From: Cellulophaga sp. RHA19
Lineage (GTDB): Bacteria; Bacteroidota; Bacteroidia; Flavobacteriales; Flavobacteriaceae
Assembly (NCBI RefSeq): GCF_002813425.1
Contig: NZ_PHUL01000001.1
Location: 1,590,001-1,654,000 of the forward strand
Length of the DNA stretch: 64,000 nucleotides
Reading direction: 5' to 3'
The position numbers were made by a program, and so were the translations under genes. Numbering within the stretch: the first letter of the stretch is position 1; each line of letters starts with the position of its first letter. Shown here piece after piece: positions 54,287 through 63,767 of this stretch. The notes beneath the pieces were generated by a model. The model was not told the origin of the DNA. It worked only from the letters and a program-made list of their open reading frames with translations, and ran no database searches.

Positions 54287-55978
54287 TTAAGCTATTTCTA
54301 CAAATAAACCATCATCTGTTTTGTTGACTTTAGCAACACCATTTTTGTTTAATTCTTTAATAGTTTTATCCCATTTTTTATTACTTAAACCAGAAGTAGA
54401 CTTTAATTCTTCTAACGGTAATTTTTCGGCTTTTTTAAGAATAGCTAAAATCGCTTTTCCTTCATCACTTAAAGCAACAGCTTTGCGCTCTGGTTTCATT
54501 TGAGGAAAAAACAATACCTCTTGTATAGATTGGTTGTTGGTTAAAAACATAATTAACCTATCCATTCCTATTCCCATACCAGATGTAGGAGGCATACCGT
54601 ATTCTAATGCACGTAAAAAGTCCTCATCAATAAACTCAGTAGCTTCATCATCACCTTTTGCAGCAAGTTTTAATTGGTGCTCAAAACGCTCTCTTTGATC
54701 TATTGGGTCGTTAAGTTCAGAATAAGCATTTGCAATTTCTTTACCACAAACCATAAGCTCAAAACGCTCTGTAAGTTCTGGGTTATCTCTATGCTCTTTA
54801 CATAACGGACTCATTTCTTTAGGATAGTCAGTAATAAATGTAGGTTGTATGTAGTTGCCTTCACATTTTTCACCAAAAATTTCATCAATAAGTTTTCCTT
54901 TACCCATTGTAGCATCAACCTCTATTCCCATACCTTTAGCGGCTTCAAAAATTTCGGTTTCAGTTTTACCAGTAATATCAAAACCAGTAAAATGCTTAAT
55001 AGAGTCTGCCATTGTTACACGTGCATAAGGAGCTTTAAAATTAATTTTATGCTCGCCAAATGTAGCTTCGCTTGTACCGTTAACAGCAATTGCACAATGT
55101 TCTAGCAATTTCTCGCAAAAATCCATCATCCAATTATAATCCTTGTAAGACACATAAATTTCCATAGCGGTAAACTCTGGGTTATGTGTTTTGTCCATTC
55201 CTTCGTTTCTAAAGTTTTTAGAAAACTCATAAACACCATCAAAACCACCAACAATTAAACGCTTTAAATAAAGCTCGTTAGCAATTCTCATATACAACGG
55301 AATATCTAAACTGTTGTGATGTGTAATAAATGGTCTTGCCGCAGCACCACCAGGAATAGGTTGTAAAATAGGAGTTTCAACTTCAAAATAACCAGACTCA
55401 TTAAAAAAGCTACGCATTGCGTTAAACAACTTAGTACGTTTAACAAAAACCTCTTTAACGTGTGGGTTTACAACTAAATCTGCATATCTACGACGGTAAC
55501 GCAATTCTGGGTCGTTAAACTCATCAAAAACTTTGCCTTCAGAATCTACCTTTGGTAAAGGTAACGGTCGTAAAGATTTACTAAGTAATGTAAATTTTTT
55601 AACCATTACTGTTTTTTCACCAACTTGTGTTGTAAACAAATCGCCTTCAATACCAATAATATCGCCAATGTCTAGTAATTTTTTGTATACATCATTATAC
55701 AAAGTTTTATCATCACCAGAACAAATTTCATCTCTGTTAAAATATACTTGTATTCTGCCTTCGCCATCTTGTAGCTCCGCAAAAGAAGCTTTTCCTTGAA
55801 TTCTACGAGACATTAATCTACCAGAAATTACCACCTGTTTACCCTCTTCAAAATTCTCTTTAACTTGTTTAGAGGTAGTGTTTACTGGGTATAAGTCTGC
55901 AGGATATGGGTTAATGCCCATTTCTCTAAGCTTGCCTAATTTTTCCCTTCTGATGATTTCTTGTTCCGAAAGCTGCAT
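54287..55978 (-). CDS. lysS: Lysyl-tRNA synthetase, class II
   Basis: The 563-residue cytoplasmic enzyme charges tRNA-Lys. An OB-fold anticodon domain (about 55-145, with SGRLMSRRIQGKASFAELQDGEGRIQVYF) precedes the class II core with FFNESGYFEVETPIL (motif 1), FSKNFRNEGMDKTHNPEFT (motif 2) and GMGIGMDRLIMFL (motif 3). About 60 residues follow the core and resemble a winged-helix extension (EGKAILAILKKAEKLPLEEL and NKKWDKTIKELNKNGVAKV), longer than the E. coli form. A perfect promoter lies just upstream. Confidence 0.97.
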   Translation of the reverse strand: MQLSEQEIIRREKLGKLREMGINPYPADLYPVNTTSKQVKENFEEGKQVVISGRLMSRRIQGKASFAELQDGEGRIQVYFNRDEICSGDDKTLYNDVYKKLLDIGDIIGIEGDLFTTQVGEKTVMVKKFTLLSKSLRPLPLPKVDSEGKVFDEFNDPELRYRRRYADLVVNPHVKEVFVKRTKLFNAMRSFFNESGYFEVETPILQPIPGGAAARPFITHHNSLDIPLYMRIANELYLKRLIVGGFDGVYEFSKNFRNEGMDKTHNPEFTAMEIYVSYKDYNWMMDFCEKLLEHCAIAVNGTSEATFGEHKINFKAPYARVTMADSIKHFTGFDITGKTETEIFEAAKGMGIEVDATMGKGKLIDEIFGEKCEGNYIQPTFITDYPKEMSPLCKEHRDNPELTERFELMVCGKEIANAYSELNDPIDQRERFEHQLKLAAKGDDEATEFIDEDFLRALEYGMPPTSGMGIGMDRLIMFLTNNQSIQEVLFFPQMKPERKAVALSDEGKAILAILKKAEKLPLEELKSTSGLSNKKWDKTIKELNKNGVAKVNKTDDGLFVEIA

Positions 55979-55997
55979 ATATCTATAATTAAGGCTG

Positions 55998-56028
55998 CAA
56001 ATATAGTTACAAACTAGTAATCTATCAA
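55998..56028 (-). promoter_or_regulatory. Promoter of lysS
   Basis: On the minus strand TTG, a 20-base spacer and TATATTTG match the consensus exactly. The expected start gives a leader of about 14 bases. Confidence 0.82.
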
Positions 56029-56249
56029 AGTAGAAAGTGTATTAGCATACAAAGGTTTTTAATTTTTTACATTTTGATGTTAGTATATTGTAAATCATTA
56101 GTAATAAATGTGTTGTTTTCGGTTGATGAGCATTAGGTTATCAACCTAAAAACAAACCTTAAATAGTGTTTTATAATAAAATTGAAGAAAAACAGTAACA
56201 AATAGTGTTTTGGTGCGTCTTATAAATACATCAATCAAAATAATAATAA

Positions 56250-56408
56250 ATGAGTTTTTGGAGAGTTTTATTGGCTATTTTATGTCCGCCTTTGTCTGTA
56301 ATTGGTAAAGGATGCGGATCTATAGTTATTGTATTTTTACTGTGGTTATGTGGTTGGGTTCCTGGCACAATTGCAGCACTTATAATCTTGAATAATCCGG
56401 ACAGATAA
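56250..56408 (+). CDS. YqaE/Pmp3-family small membrane protein
   Basis: A 52-residue protein with two membrane helices: LLAILCPPLSVIGKGCGSIV and IVFLLWLCGWVPGTIAALII. The PP pair in the first helix and the CGWVPGTIAALIIL end are hallmarks of the Pmp3/YqaE family, which responds to salt and membrane-potential stress in bacteria and plants. It ends 15 bases before the lipB start, and the lipB promoter lies within its last codons. Confidence 0.9.
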   Translation: MSFWRVLLAILCPPLSVIGKGCGSIVIVFLLWLCGWVPGTIAALIILNNPDR

Positions 56409-56419
56409 TTGTATCTTTG
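56388..56419 (+). promoter_or_regulatory. Promoter of lipB (possibly leaderless)
   Basis: TTG, a 21-base spacer and TATCTTTG match the consensus. The last G is 5 bases before the lipB ATG at 56424, so the transcript would begin at or within a base or two of the start codon. Confidence 0.65.
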
Positions 56420-56423
56420 TAGA

Positions 56424-57128
56424 ATGAATAAAGAAGTATTTCTACAAGATTTAGGACAAAAGGATTATAAAGAAACTTGGGACTACCAAGAAGATCTTTT
56501 TAAAGAAACTTTAGATATAAAGATTAAAAACAGGCGAGAAGATGCAGGTTTAAAAACACCTAATCACTTTTTGTTTGTAGAGCATCCGCATGTGTATACC
56601 TTAGGAAAAAGTGGGGATATGGCTAATTTGCTAATAGATGAAGAGCAACTAGCTAAAAAAAACGCTACTTTTTATAAAATAAATAGGGGAGGAGATATTA
56701 CGTATCACGGTCCTGGACAAATAGTTGGTTACCCAATTTTAGATTTGGATAACTTTTTTACAGATATACATAAGTATTTACGCCTACTAGAAGAAATGGT
56801 AATTTTAACCTTAGCGGAGTATGGACTAAAAGCAGAGCGCTCTAACGGAGAAACAGGAGTTTGGTTAGATGTAGGAACGCCTTTTGCGCGTAAAATTTGT
56901 GCAATGGGTGTGCGCGCTAGTAGATGGGTAACAATGCACGGTTTTGCTTTAAATGTAAATGCAGATTTAGGGTATTTTGATCTTATGATTCCGTGTGGAA
57001 TAAAAGACAAAGCAGTAACATCTTTAAATGTAGAGCTAGGTAAAACTACAATTGACGAAGCAGAAGTAAAAAGTAAATTACTAAAGCATTTTACAGCATT
57101 GTTTGAGGCAGAAATGATTGCAAAGTAA
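56424..57128 (+). CDS. lipB: Octanoyltransferase LipB
   Basis: The 234-residue cytoplasmic enzyme moves octanoyl groups from acyl carrier protein to lipoyl domains. Family marks are LFVEHPHVYTLGKSGD, RGGDITYHGPGQIVGYPILDL, the lysine in ARKICAMGVRASRWVTMHGFALN and the cysteine in MIPCGIKDKAVTSL, which form the catalytic pair. ATG 56424 is chosen over TTG 56409, since the upstream codons overlap the -7 promoter element. It converges on the next gene. Confidence 0.95.
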   Translation: MNKEVFLQDLGQKDYKETWDYQEDLFKETLDIKIKNRREDAGLKTPNHFLFVEHPHVYTLGKSGDMANLLIDEEQLAKKNATFYKINRGGDITYHGPGQIVGYPILDLDNFFTDIHKYLRLLEEMVILTLAEYGLKAERSNGETGVWLDVGTPFARKICAMGVRASRWVTMHGFALNVNADLGYFDLMIPCGIKDKAVTSLNVELGKTTIDEAEVKSKLLKHFTALFEAEMIAK

Positions 57129-57133
57129 ACAAC

Positions 57134-59563
57134 TTAATTTATTTTATACACAATTAAAGAGTTGTCTAAGTCTTTAGCAACCAGTTCTAGCTTTTTATCA
57201 TTGTCTATATCGGCTAAGTCAATTAATGAACTCCCATAAACCGGAAAGTTCTGTATAGTTGCTGCATTGCTGTCGAACAAATATATTTTCTGGTTCTGTA
57301 AATCTGTAACGCTAACGTATATTTTATTGTTAATGTAAAATATTTTTGGTTTACTGTACATACCTAGGTCTAGGGTTACTTTCTTACCTTTTATAGTAAT
57401 TGTATTTTGGTCCATTAGTACCAATGTATTTGTGGTAGCATCTAAGCCGTGTTCTTTAATTAGATTAAATTTAGAAGCAGAAGTTTTGCCGTTAGTTGCT
57501 ATTTGGTGTAAAACAGCAGTAGTATCTGTAACTGTAAATTTGTTTTTAAATAAAACTACATCGTTGTTAGAAAATGCAATTTTATTGGTTGTTTTAACTC
57601 GGACTTCACCAACTCGGTTTAAAATTTTAAGAGAACCATCTTCAAGCATAAATACGAGGTAATCTTTATTGCCAACAACAAAGTGGTTTGGCTTTTTTAT
57701 AATAGAACTACTTGCTTCTGTGTATTTAAAACCTGTTACAATTTCTGCTTTGGCATTGTACATAAATACTTTTTTGCCTTGGGTTACAATAAATCTGTAA
57801 TTTTTGTTGTTTTCATAATCAAATACTGCAAGGGCATTTAAATTTCCACCATCATAAGTTATAGAAAATGGCTCTACCGTTTCTCCATTTCTATCTAAAA
57901 TTAAAAACTGATTACTTGTCGTAAATGCAAATTGTAAACGTCCATTTTTGTATAGGTCTACTTGTGCTATTTTTCCTTGTATTTTACCTTCCAATTGTTT
58001 TTTCCACAATACTTTTCCGTCTGTAGAAATTAGATATAAATTATTTTCTATATCCTGTACTATAATTTCTTTTTTATTAGTTCTGTGGTTTTTAACAAAT
58101 TGTGGTTCTGTTGCTAAATCATTATCTAACTGTACTGTAAAAATAGGAACAGTAGTATTAGCCTTAGTTGCTTTATTTATTTTTTGAATAGTTATGTTGG
58201 TGTGGTAAAAGTTAGCGTCTGCAACCAACTGACGAGCATAAAAGTAATTGTCTAAATTAGGCTTGTTATTGCCTTTTGAAAATTTTGAAATAATAGCTTC
58301 CTCAAGCTTTTTAGAATTGCCAATTTCTAAAATTGAAGATTGTTTTGCCATAGTTTCTGTGGCAGATGTGTAAAGAGGCGTTTTGTTAAACGTAGTGCCT
58401 GCTTTGTAATTACTAATAATGTCTTGTAGGGTCTCAATTTCTTCAGTAAAAATAAAAGCATTACCTAAAATTGTGTAGTAATTGGCGCTAAACTCCTGTA
58501 TTAAAGGATTAAAAATATCTGTTAAAACAGTGTTGTTATTTAATGTAATTATAGGATTGTCTTTGTTGCTAGCTTTTTTATAAGTAACTAGGTATTCATC
58601 AATATTATCAGCACCAAAAGTTTGTAATAAAATAGCTTTTTTAGATTTTATGGTAATAATGGCTATTTCTTCTACTGTATTAAAAACAGAATCTATTTTA
58701 ATGTCTTTGCTTAGGTAGTTTTTTCTGTTTTTAGTAAATATGTTATAGTTTGTAAAAGTATAAGATGTAATAGCCTCTGTTTGCTGCGGAGCGTATTCTT
58801 GTGCTCTGTTGGCAACAGCAGTTGTATTTTTAAATAGGCTTAAAAAATTTAAAATTGAATCATTAGACATTGTAACACCTGCTAAATTTAACTGGTCTTG
58901 TTTAGTGTTAATATCTAAAGATACCCAAGTAGTGTTTTTTCTTTCTTTTAAGCTATCAGTTTGTATTGTGTTTTTTAGAAAAGGACTATTTTTTTGTTGT
59001 AAAAATAAGGTGGCAGTTTTGTTATTATTGGAAGCTTGGTACAGCTTACGAACATCTTTATTTTTGTTGGTATTACCTTTTTTTAAGGTGTTTTCTATTA
59101 GATTTTTATCTGAAGAGAAAATAGTAAATTTATTATCCTTAACACTATAATAAGGTATGCTATCTAATTTATACTCTTTATATGTTTTGTTATCTACAGA
59201 AATGTTGGTGCTTGTAGAGATGCTATCTAAACGGACTAAGTTTATAGAATCTTTAGTAACAAAATAAAAGTCTGTAGTTGTACTGTCATTTGTTATAAAC
59301 GCTAAAAGCCCTTTTGTATTTGGTTTTATATGGTTTAAGACGTTAGTAGCTCTTTTAAAACTTTTTAATTGGTTGGATTTGGTGAAGAAACTTAAAAGTT
59401 CATTGTTTTTAATGTTGCTAGTTAAACTGTTGTAGTCGTTAATTTTTAAAACCGTAATAGTTTTAGTAGGTAAGTAGTCTAAAATAGTGGTTTTAGCTGG
59501 TTGTTTATTGGTGCACCCAATACAACAGATACTTAATAATAGAATAGCAATCTTTAATTTCAT
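57134..59563 (-). CDS. Large lipoprotein with DUF3352-like and propeller-like parts
   Basis: The 809-residue precursor has a lipoprotein signal ending CCIGC (Cys at about 17). Residues about 30-450 form a domain resembling DUF3352-type proteins (LDYLPTKTITVLKINDYNSL, FYFVTKDSINLVRLDSI, FTIFSSDKNLIENTLK, then YYTILGNAFIFTEEIETLQDIISNY). Residues about 470-809 look like a beta-propeller (LYLISTDGKVLWKKQLEGKIQGKIAQVDLYKNGRLQFAFTTSN; LVFMLEDGSLKIL). This combination places it on the periplasmic or cell-surface side; a function cannot be assigned. It lies 39 bases downstream of rnhB on the same strand, so they may be cotranscribed. Confidence 0.7.
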   Translation of the reverse strand: MKLKIAILLLSICCIGCTNKQPAKTTILDYLPTKTITVLKINDYNSLTSNIKNNELLSFFTKSNQLKSFKRATNVLNHIKPNTKGLLAFITNDSTTTDFYFVTKDSINLVRLDSISTSTNISVDNKTYKEYKLDSIPYYSVKDNKFTIFSSDKNLIENTLKKGNTNKNKDVRKLYQASNNNKTATLFLQQKNSPFLKNTIQTDSLKERKNTTWVSLDINTKQDQLNLAGVTMSNDSILNFLSLFKNTTAVANRAQEYAPQQTEAITSYTFTNYNIFTKNRKNYLSKDIKIDSVFNTVEEIAIITIKSKKAILLQTFGADNIDEYLVTYKKASNKDNPIITLNNNTVLTDIFNPLIQEFSANYYTILGNAFIFTEEIETLQDIISNYKAGTTFNKTPLYTSATETMAKQSSILEIGNSKKLEEAIISKFSKGNNKPNLDNYFYARQLVADANFYHTNITIQKINKATKANTTVPIFTVQLDNDLATEPQFVKNHRTNKKEIIVQDIENNLYLISTDGKVLWKKQLEGKIQGKIAQVDLYKNGRLQFAFTTSNQFLILDRNGETVEPFSITYDGGNLNALAVFDYENNKNYRFIVTQGKKVFMYNAKAEIVTGFKYTEASSSIIKKPNHFVVGNKDYLVFMLEDGSLKILNRVGEVRVKTTNKIAFSNNDVVLFKNKFTVTDTTAVLHQIATNGKTSASKFNLIKEHGLDATTNTLVLMDQNTITIKGKKVTLDLGMYSKPKIFYINNKIYVSVTDLQNQKIYLFDSNAATIQNFPVYGSSLIDLADIDNDKKLELVAKDLDNSLIVYKIN

Positions 59564-59602
59564 ACAAATACAACTTATAATAACAAAGTTAAATTAATTT
59601 AA

Positions 59603-60199
59603 TTACAGCGGAAATTTTAATTGCTCAGGTAATTGCTTAAAGCTTTTTCTGTGGTATTTGGTGATTCCAAATTCTCTAATAGCTTCTCTATGTTCTTTAG
59701 TTGGGTATCCTTTATTTTTTTTCCAGTTATACATAGGAAACTCTTTGTGTATTTTTTCCATATATGCATCTCTATATGTTTTTGCTAAAACAGAAGCAGC
59801 AGCAATACTCATATATTTAGAGTCGCCTTTAACAATGCATTCGTGTTCAATTTTTTTATACTGCTTAAAGCGGTTGCCATCTACAATTATAAACTCAGGT
59901 TTAGTGCTTAGTTTGCCAATGCTTTTGTGCATAGCAAGTATAGATGCATTTAAAATATTTATTTCATCAATTTTTTTAGGATGAATATGAGCAACACCAA
60001 AGCAAATACCTTGTTCTTCTATAATAGGCTTTAAAAGTTCTCTTTTTTTTTCAGAAAGGAGTTTAGAGTCGTTTAATATATCATTTTTAAAACCTTCAGG
60101 TAAAATAATTGCAGCAGCAGTAACAGGGCCGGCTAAGCATCCACGGCCAGCTTCATCGGTACCGGCTTCATTTATTAATTTGTAATAAGCTTTTAGCAT
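59603..60199 (-). CDS. rnhB: Ribonuclease HII
   Basis: The 198-residue cytoplasmic enzyme cuts RNA in RNA-DNA hybrids and removes ribonucleotides from DNA. The signature [18 protein letters not shown] gives the catalytic Asp15 and Glu16 near the N-terminus; the later Asp is in FIIVDGNRF and the last in KTYRDAYM. The block [19 protein letters not shown] is typical of HII enzymes. Length is normal for the family. Confidence 0.95.
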   Translation of the reverse strand: MLKAYYKLINEAGTDEAGRGCLAGPVTAAAIILPEGFKNDILNDSKLLSEKKRELLKPIIEEQGICFGVAHIHPKKIDEINILNASILAMHKSIGKLSTKPEFIIVDGNRFKQYKKIEHECIVKGDSKYMSIAAASVLAKTYRDAYMEKIHKEFPMYNWKKNKGYPTKEHREAIREFGITKYHRKSFKQLPEQLKFPL

Positions 60200-60635
60200 A
60201 AAAGATCTAAATATTGAAAAGGTAAAATTAAGAATTTTTCAAAGCTAGGTTTTAAATACTTAATTATAGAGTTGTTTTAATTGAGGTAAAATATATCTTT
60301 AACATTTGAAAGTTATTTAAAATATATACTATGTTAACTTATAAAGTATTTTAAATACGCAATAAGTAAACATATGTTATTTTTTGTATTTTTTTTTGTT
60401 CTTTTTGTAAGATTTTGTCTTCATTTTTTATGGAATAAATTTTATTTTTTTCTTATGAATCAGCTGTTATTTGATATTAAAATTAAATTTTTGTTTATTT
60501 ATTTATCATTTTTTTAATTATTATTCATTTTTAATCTTTTTTTTAACATAAGTAGGCTCCGTTAACGGTAATTTCTTGGAATCTTAACCATTAATTAAGA
60601 GTTTTGTTGGGTACTAACTCAAAAAATAATAATAA
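60200..60635. other. AT-rich upstream region of the susC gene
   Basis: The 436 bases are extremely AT-rich with long T runs on the plus strand. No coding sequence or RNA gene was recognised. Near its right end lies a palindrome (60559-60568) listed separately. The susC promoter is presumed here, but no perfect TAnnTTTG box was found. Confidence 0.45.
60559..60568. promoter_or_regulatory. Palindrome upstream of susC
   Basis: CCGTTAACGG is a perfect 10-base palindrome, the most GC-rich spot in the surrounding region, 67 bases before the susC start. It could be an operator; no regulator gene is adjacent within the window. Confidence 0.35.
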
Positions 60636-63600
60636 ATGAGAACGAAAGTAACGTGGATTTTAACACCCTTGTTGGTGTTATTGATGAGCTTTTCTTATGG
60701 ACAAGAAAAGACAATTACAGGTATTGTTACAGATCATGAAGGTCTAACATTGCCAGGGGTAACTGTTTTAGTTGTGGGTACAACGACAGGTACTCAAACA
60801 GACTTTGATGGTAACTATACTATTAAAGCAAAAGTAGGGCAGGTATTGCGTTACAGCTACGTTGGTCAAAAAACAACGGAGCGAAAAGTAGGTGCTTCAA
60901 GTACTATTAGTCTTCAGATGGAAGAAGATGCAGAAGCTTTGGATGAAGTTGTAGTAGTTGCATACGGTTCTCAAAAAAAGAAGTCTATAGTTGGTTCTGT
61001 AACTTCTTTAGGAGTTGAGGAAATAGGAAACCAGCAATTAACTACTGTAACTAGTGCTATACAAGGTACTGTTGCAGGTGTAAACGTAATTACATCAGGT
61101 GGTCAGCCAGGATCTAACCCAACAATTAGAATTCGTGGTGTAGGTTCCATTAACGCTAGTGCTGATCCACTAATTATATTGGACGGTGTTCCTTTTAACG
61201 GAAATATTAATAGTATTAGTGGTGATCAGATAGAATCTATGAACATTCTTAAAGATGCATCTTCTACTGCATTATACGGTTCTAGGGCGGCTAATGGTGT
61301 TGTTTTAATAACTACAAAAAAAGGTAGTTATAATTCAGAAGCTAAAATTACTGTATCTGCTGTTTCTGGTTTTTCAACTCCAGCTGTAGCTTTACATGAC
61401 CGTATTGGTAATGATGACATGATGAGGTATTCATGGGAAGCAGAAAGAAATAAAAATATATATGTGGCAGGTCAATCTGCTGCAGATGCTGGTGCAAATG
61501 CATCTAGAGATTTAATTTTAAATTTGGGTTATAACCCTTATAATGTCGCGCAACCTGTAGATCAGAATGGAAACCTAGTTGCCGGAGCTAATTCTCTTTG
61601 GGAAACTGACTGGGAAGATGCAATGTTAAGAAGTGCTGCTCAGCGTAATGAGTATACAGTAAGTATTTCTGGAGGTGGAGAGTCATCAAGATATTTTTTA
61701 TCTGCTAATTACTTAAATCAAGAAGGGGCAGTTAGAGAATCTGATTTTGAAAGATTTACTACGCGTTTAAATTTAGAGTCTAATGTTAAAGATTGGTTAA
61801 CTGTTGGTTTAAATACTTCATTATCTACATCTAAGCAACAATTTCCAACCCAGTCGGGTAGTACTTTTGCTAGTACTTACCAATGGATATATAGTATGTC
61901 TTCAATTTATCCATTGTACAGAAGAGGTAACAATGGAGGTTTAGTTTTAGATAACTTTGGCAACCCTATTTATGATTACGGTTCTACAACTGGGCAGACA
62001 GTAAACGGTAGTAGACCTTTATTGGCTAATGAAAATGCGGTGGGTACATTATATAACAATGATGATGTAAATAAAAGAACAAGTGCTATAATAAATGGTT
62101 TTGCTAAAATTAAGTTGTCTGACAACTTATCTTTTAAGACAAACTTATCTTATGAAAATTACCTATATGATAGTAATTCATATAGTGCATATAATGTTGG
62201 TGCAGCTTCAGGTGTTGGTGGTCGTGTAGACCAAGATAGGGATATTACTACAACTTTTAACTTTACAAATTCTCTTAATTACGATAAAAATTTTGGAGAT
62301 CATAATATTCAAGCAACCGCAATTTTTGAAGCTTATAAGCTTAAGGTAGATGCGTTAGGTGCGCAAGCAACAGGTTTTTTACCAGGCGTAAAAGTTTTAA
62401 ATGGTAGTACGCTTCCTGAAAGTGTTAGAGGGTTTATAAATGAAAATAGGTTAACTTCTTACTTAGGTCGTTTGGCTTATAGCTACAAGGATAGATATTT
62501 TATTGAAGGGTCTTACCGTAGAGATGGTTCTTCAAGGTTTTCTGCGGACACGAGATGGGGTAACTTTTTCTCTATTGGTGGTTCATGGGTTATATCTGAT
62601 GAGAACTTTTTAGCAGGCAATAATACTATAAACTTATTAAAGTTAAGGTCTTCTTATGGAGAATTAGGGAACCAAGGTACTACATCATACTTTCCTTATG
62701 TACAGGGATTTGAGACAGGATTTAATGAGTTAGGTAATACGGGTGTTATATTAGGCAATGTAACTGACCCTCAATTAACTTGGGAAAATCAAGCAATTTT
62801 TAATGTTGGTTTAGATTTTTCTTTGCTTAATGATAGATTGGATGGTAGTGTTGAGTACTACAGTAAAGAGTCAATAGATTTAATTTATACTCAGCCATTA
62901 CCAATTTCTACAGGTAATGATGGTATTACAACAAATGTTGGTTCTATAAAAAACTCTGGTTATGAGTTTTCTTTAGCAGGAAGAGTTATACAAACTAATA
63001 ATGTTACTTGGTCTGTTGGGGTTAATGCTGCAATTAACAAGAATGAGATTACAGAGTTAACTCAAGATGAATTCATTAATGGAACAAAGAAATGGAAAGA
63101 AGGAAAATCTTTATATGATTTCTTTATTCAAGACTGGGCAGGAGTAGATTCTGCAGACGGTTATGGTATGTGGTATAAAGACGTATTGGATGTAGATGGT
63201 AACCCAACAGGAGAGAGAGAAACTACAAAGGATTATTCGGAAGCAACTAGATATTACAAAGGTTCATCTTTACCAGATGTTACAGGTGGTTTGACAACAG
63301 ATCTTAAGGTTGGTGGTTTTGACTTTAATATGTTGTTTAACTTTAGTTTTGGATCTCAAGTATATGATAGTTCTTATGCAGGTTTAATGGATGGTTTTTC
63401 TAGACCAGGTTACAATGCTTCTCCAGATGTTGCTAACAGATGGACTCAACCAGGAGACATTACTGATGTACCACTTTTATTAAACTCTCAAAATGATTTT
63501 AATGGTACGTCAACAAGATTCTTATTTGATAACGATTACCTTAGATTAAGAGCTATTACTTTAGGGTATACTTTACCAAAAGATATAACAAACAGAATGA

Positions 63601-63755
63601 CATTGGATAATGTTAGAATCTATTTAAGAGGTGATAACTTATTTACATGGCAAAGTCATAAAGGTATAGATCCAGAACAAAGTTTGGCAGGTACTACAGA
63701 TAGTAGATCTTCTTTGTTAAAAACGATTAGTTTAGGTCTTAATGTTCAATTTTAA
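60636..63755 (+). CDS. SusC/RagA-family TonB-linked outer-membrane protein
   Basis: The 1039-residue precursor has a signal peptide (about 1-22, ending FSYGQ), a CarboxypepD_reg-like domain (about 24-110, ITGIVTDHEGLTLPGVTVLVVGTTTG), the SusC-specific linker LDEVVVVAYGSQKKKSIVGSVTSL, a plug domain (VTSAIQGTVAGVNVITSGGQPGSNPTIRIRGVGSI, LIILDGVPFNG, ILKDASSTALYGSRAANGVVLITTKKG) and a long barrel ending in LNVQF. With the following SusD it would import oligosaccharides or peptides, powered by TonB. The substrate is unknown, as the rest of the locus lies outside the window. Confidence 0.95.
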   Translation: MRTKVTWILTPLLVLLMSFSYGQEKTITGIVTDHEGLTLPGVTVLVVGTTTGTQTDFDGNYTIKAKVGQVLRYSYVGQKTTERKVGASSTISLQMEEDAEALDEVVVVAYGSQKKKSIVGSVTSLGVEEIGNQQLTTVTSAIQGTVAGVNVITSGGQPGSNPTIRIRGVGSINASADPLIILDGVPFNGNINSISGDQIESMNILKDASSTALYGSRAANGVVLITTKKGSYNSEAKITVSAVSGFSTPAVALHDRIGNDDMMRYSWEAERNKNIYVAGQSAADAGANASRDLILNLGYNPYNVAQPVDQNGNLVAGANSLWETDWEDAMLRSAAQRNEYTVSISGGGESSRYFLSANYLNQEGAVRESDFERFTTRLNLESNVKDWLTVGLNTSLSTSKQQFPTQSGSTFASTYQWIYSMSSIYPLYRRGNNGGLVLDNFGNPIYDYGSTTGQTVNGSRPLLANENAVGTLYNNDDVNKRTSAIINGFAKIKLSDNLSFKTNLSYENYLYDSNSYSAYNVGAASGVGGRVDQDRDITTTFNFTNSLNYDKNFGDHNIQATAIFEAYKLKVDALGAQATGFLPGVKVLNGSTLPESVRGFINENRLTSYLGRLAYSYKDRYFIEGSYRRDGSSRFSADTRWGNFFSIGGSWVISDENFLAGNNTINLLKLRSSYGELGNQGTTSYFPYVQGFETGFNELGNTGVILGNVTDPQLTWENQAIFNVGLDFSLLNDRLDGSVEYYSKESIDLIYTQPLPISTGNDGITTNVGSIKNSGYEFSLAGRVIQTNNVTWSVGVNAAINKNEITELTQDEFINGTKKWKEGKSLYDFFIQDWAGVDSADGYGMWYKDVLDVDGNPTGERETTKDYSEATRYYKGSSLPDVTGGLTTDLKVGGFDFNMLFNFSFGSQVYDSSYAGLMDGFSRPGYNASPDVANRWTQPGDITDVPLLLNSQNDFNGTSTRFLFDNDYLRLRAITLGYTLPKDITNRMTLDNVRIYLRGDNLFTWQSHKGIDPEQSLAGTTDSRSSLLKTISLGLNVQF

Positions 63756-63767
63756 TATTTATTATAA

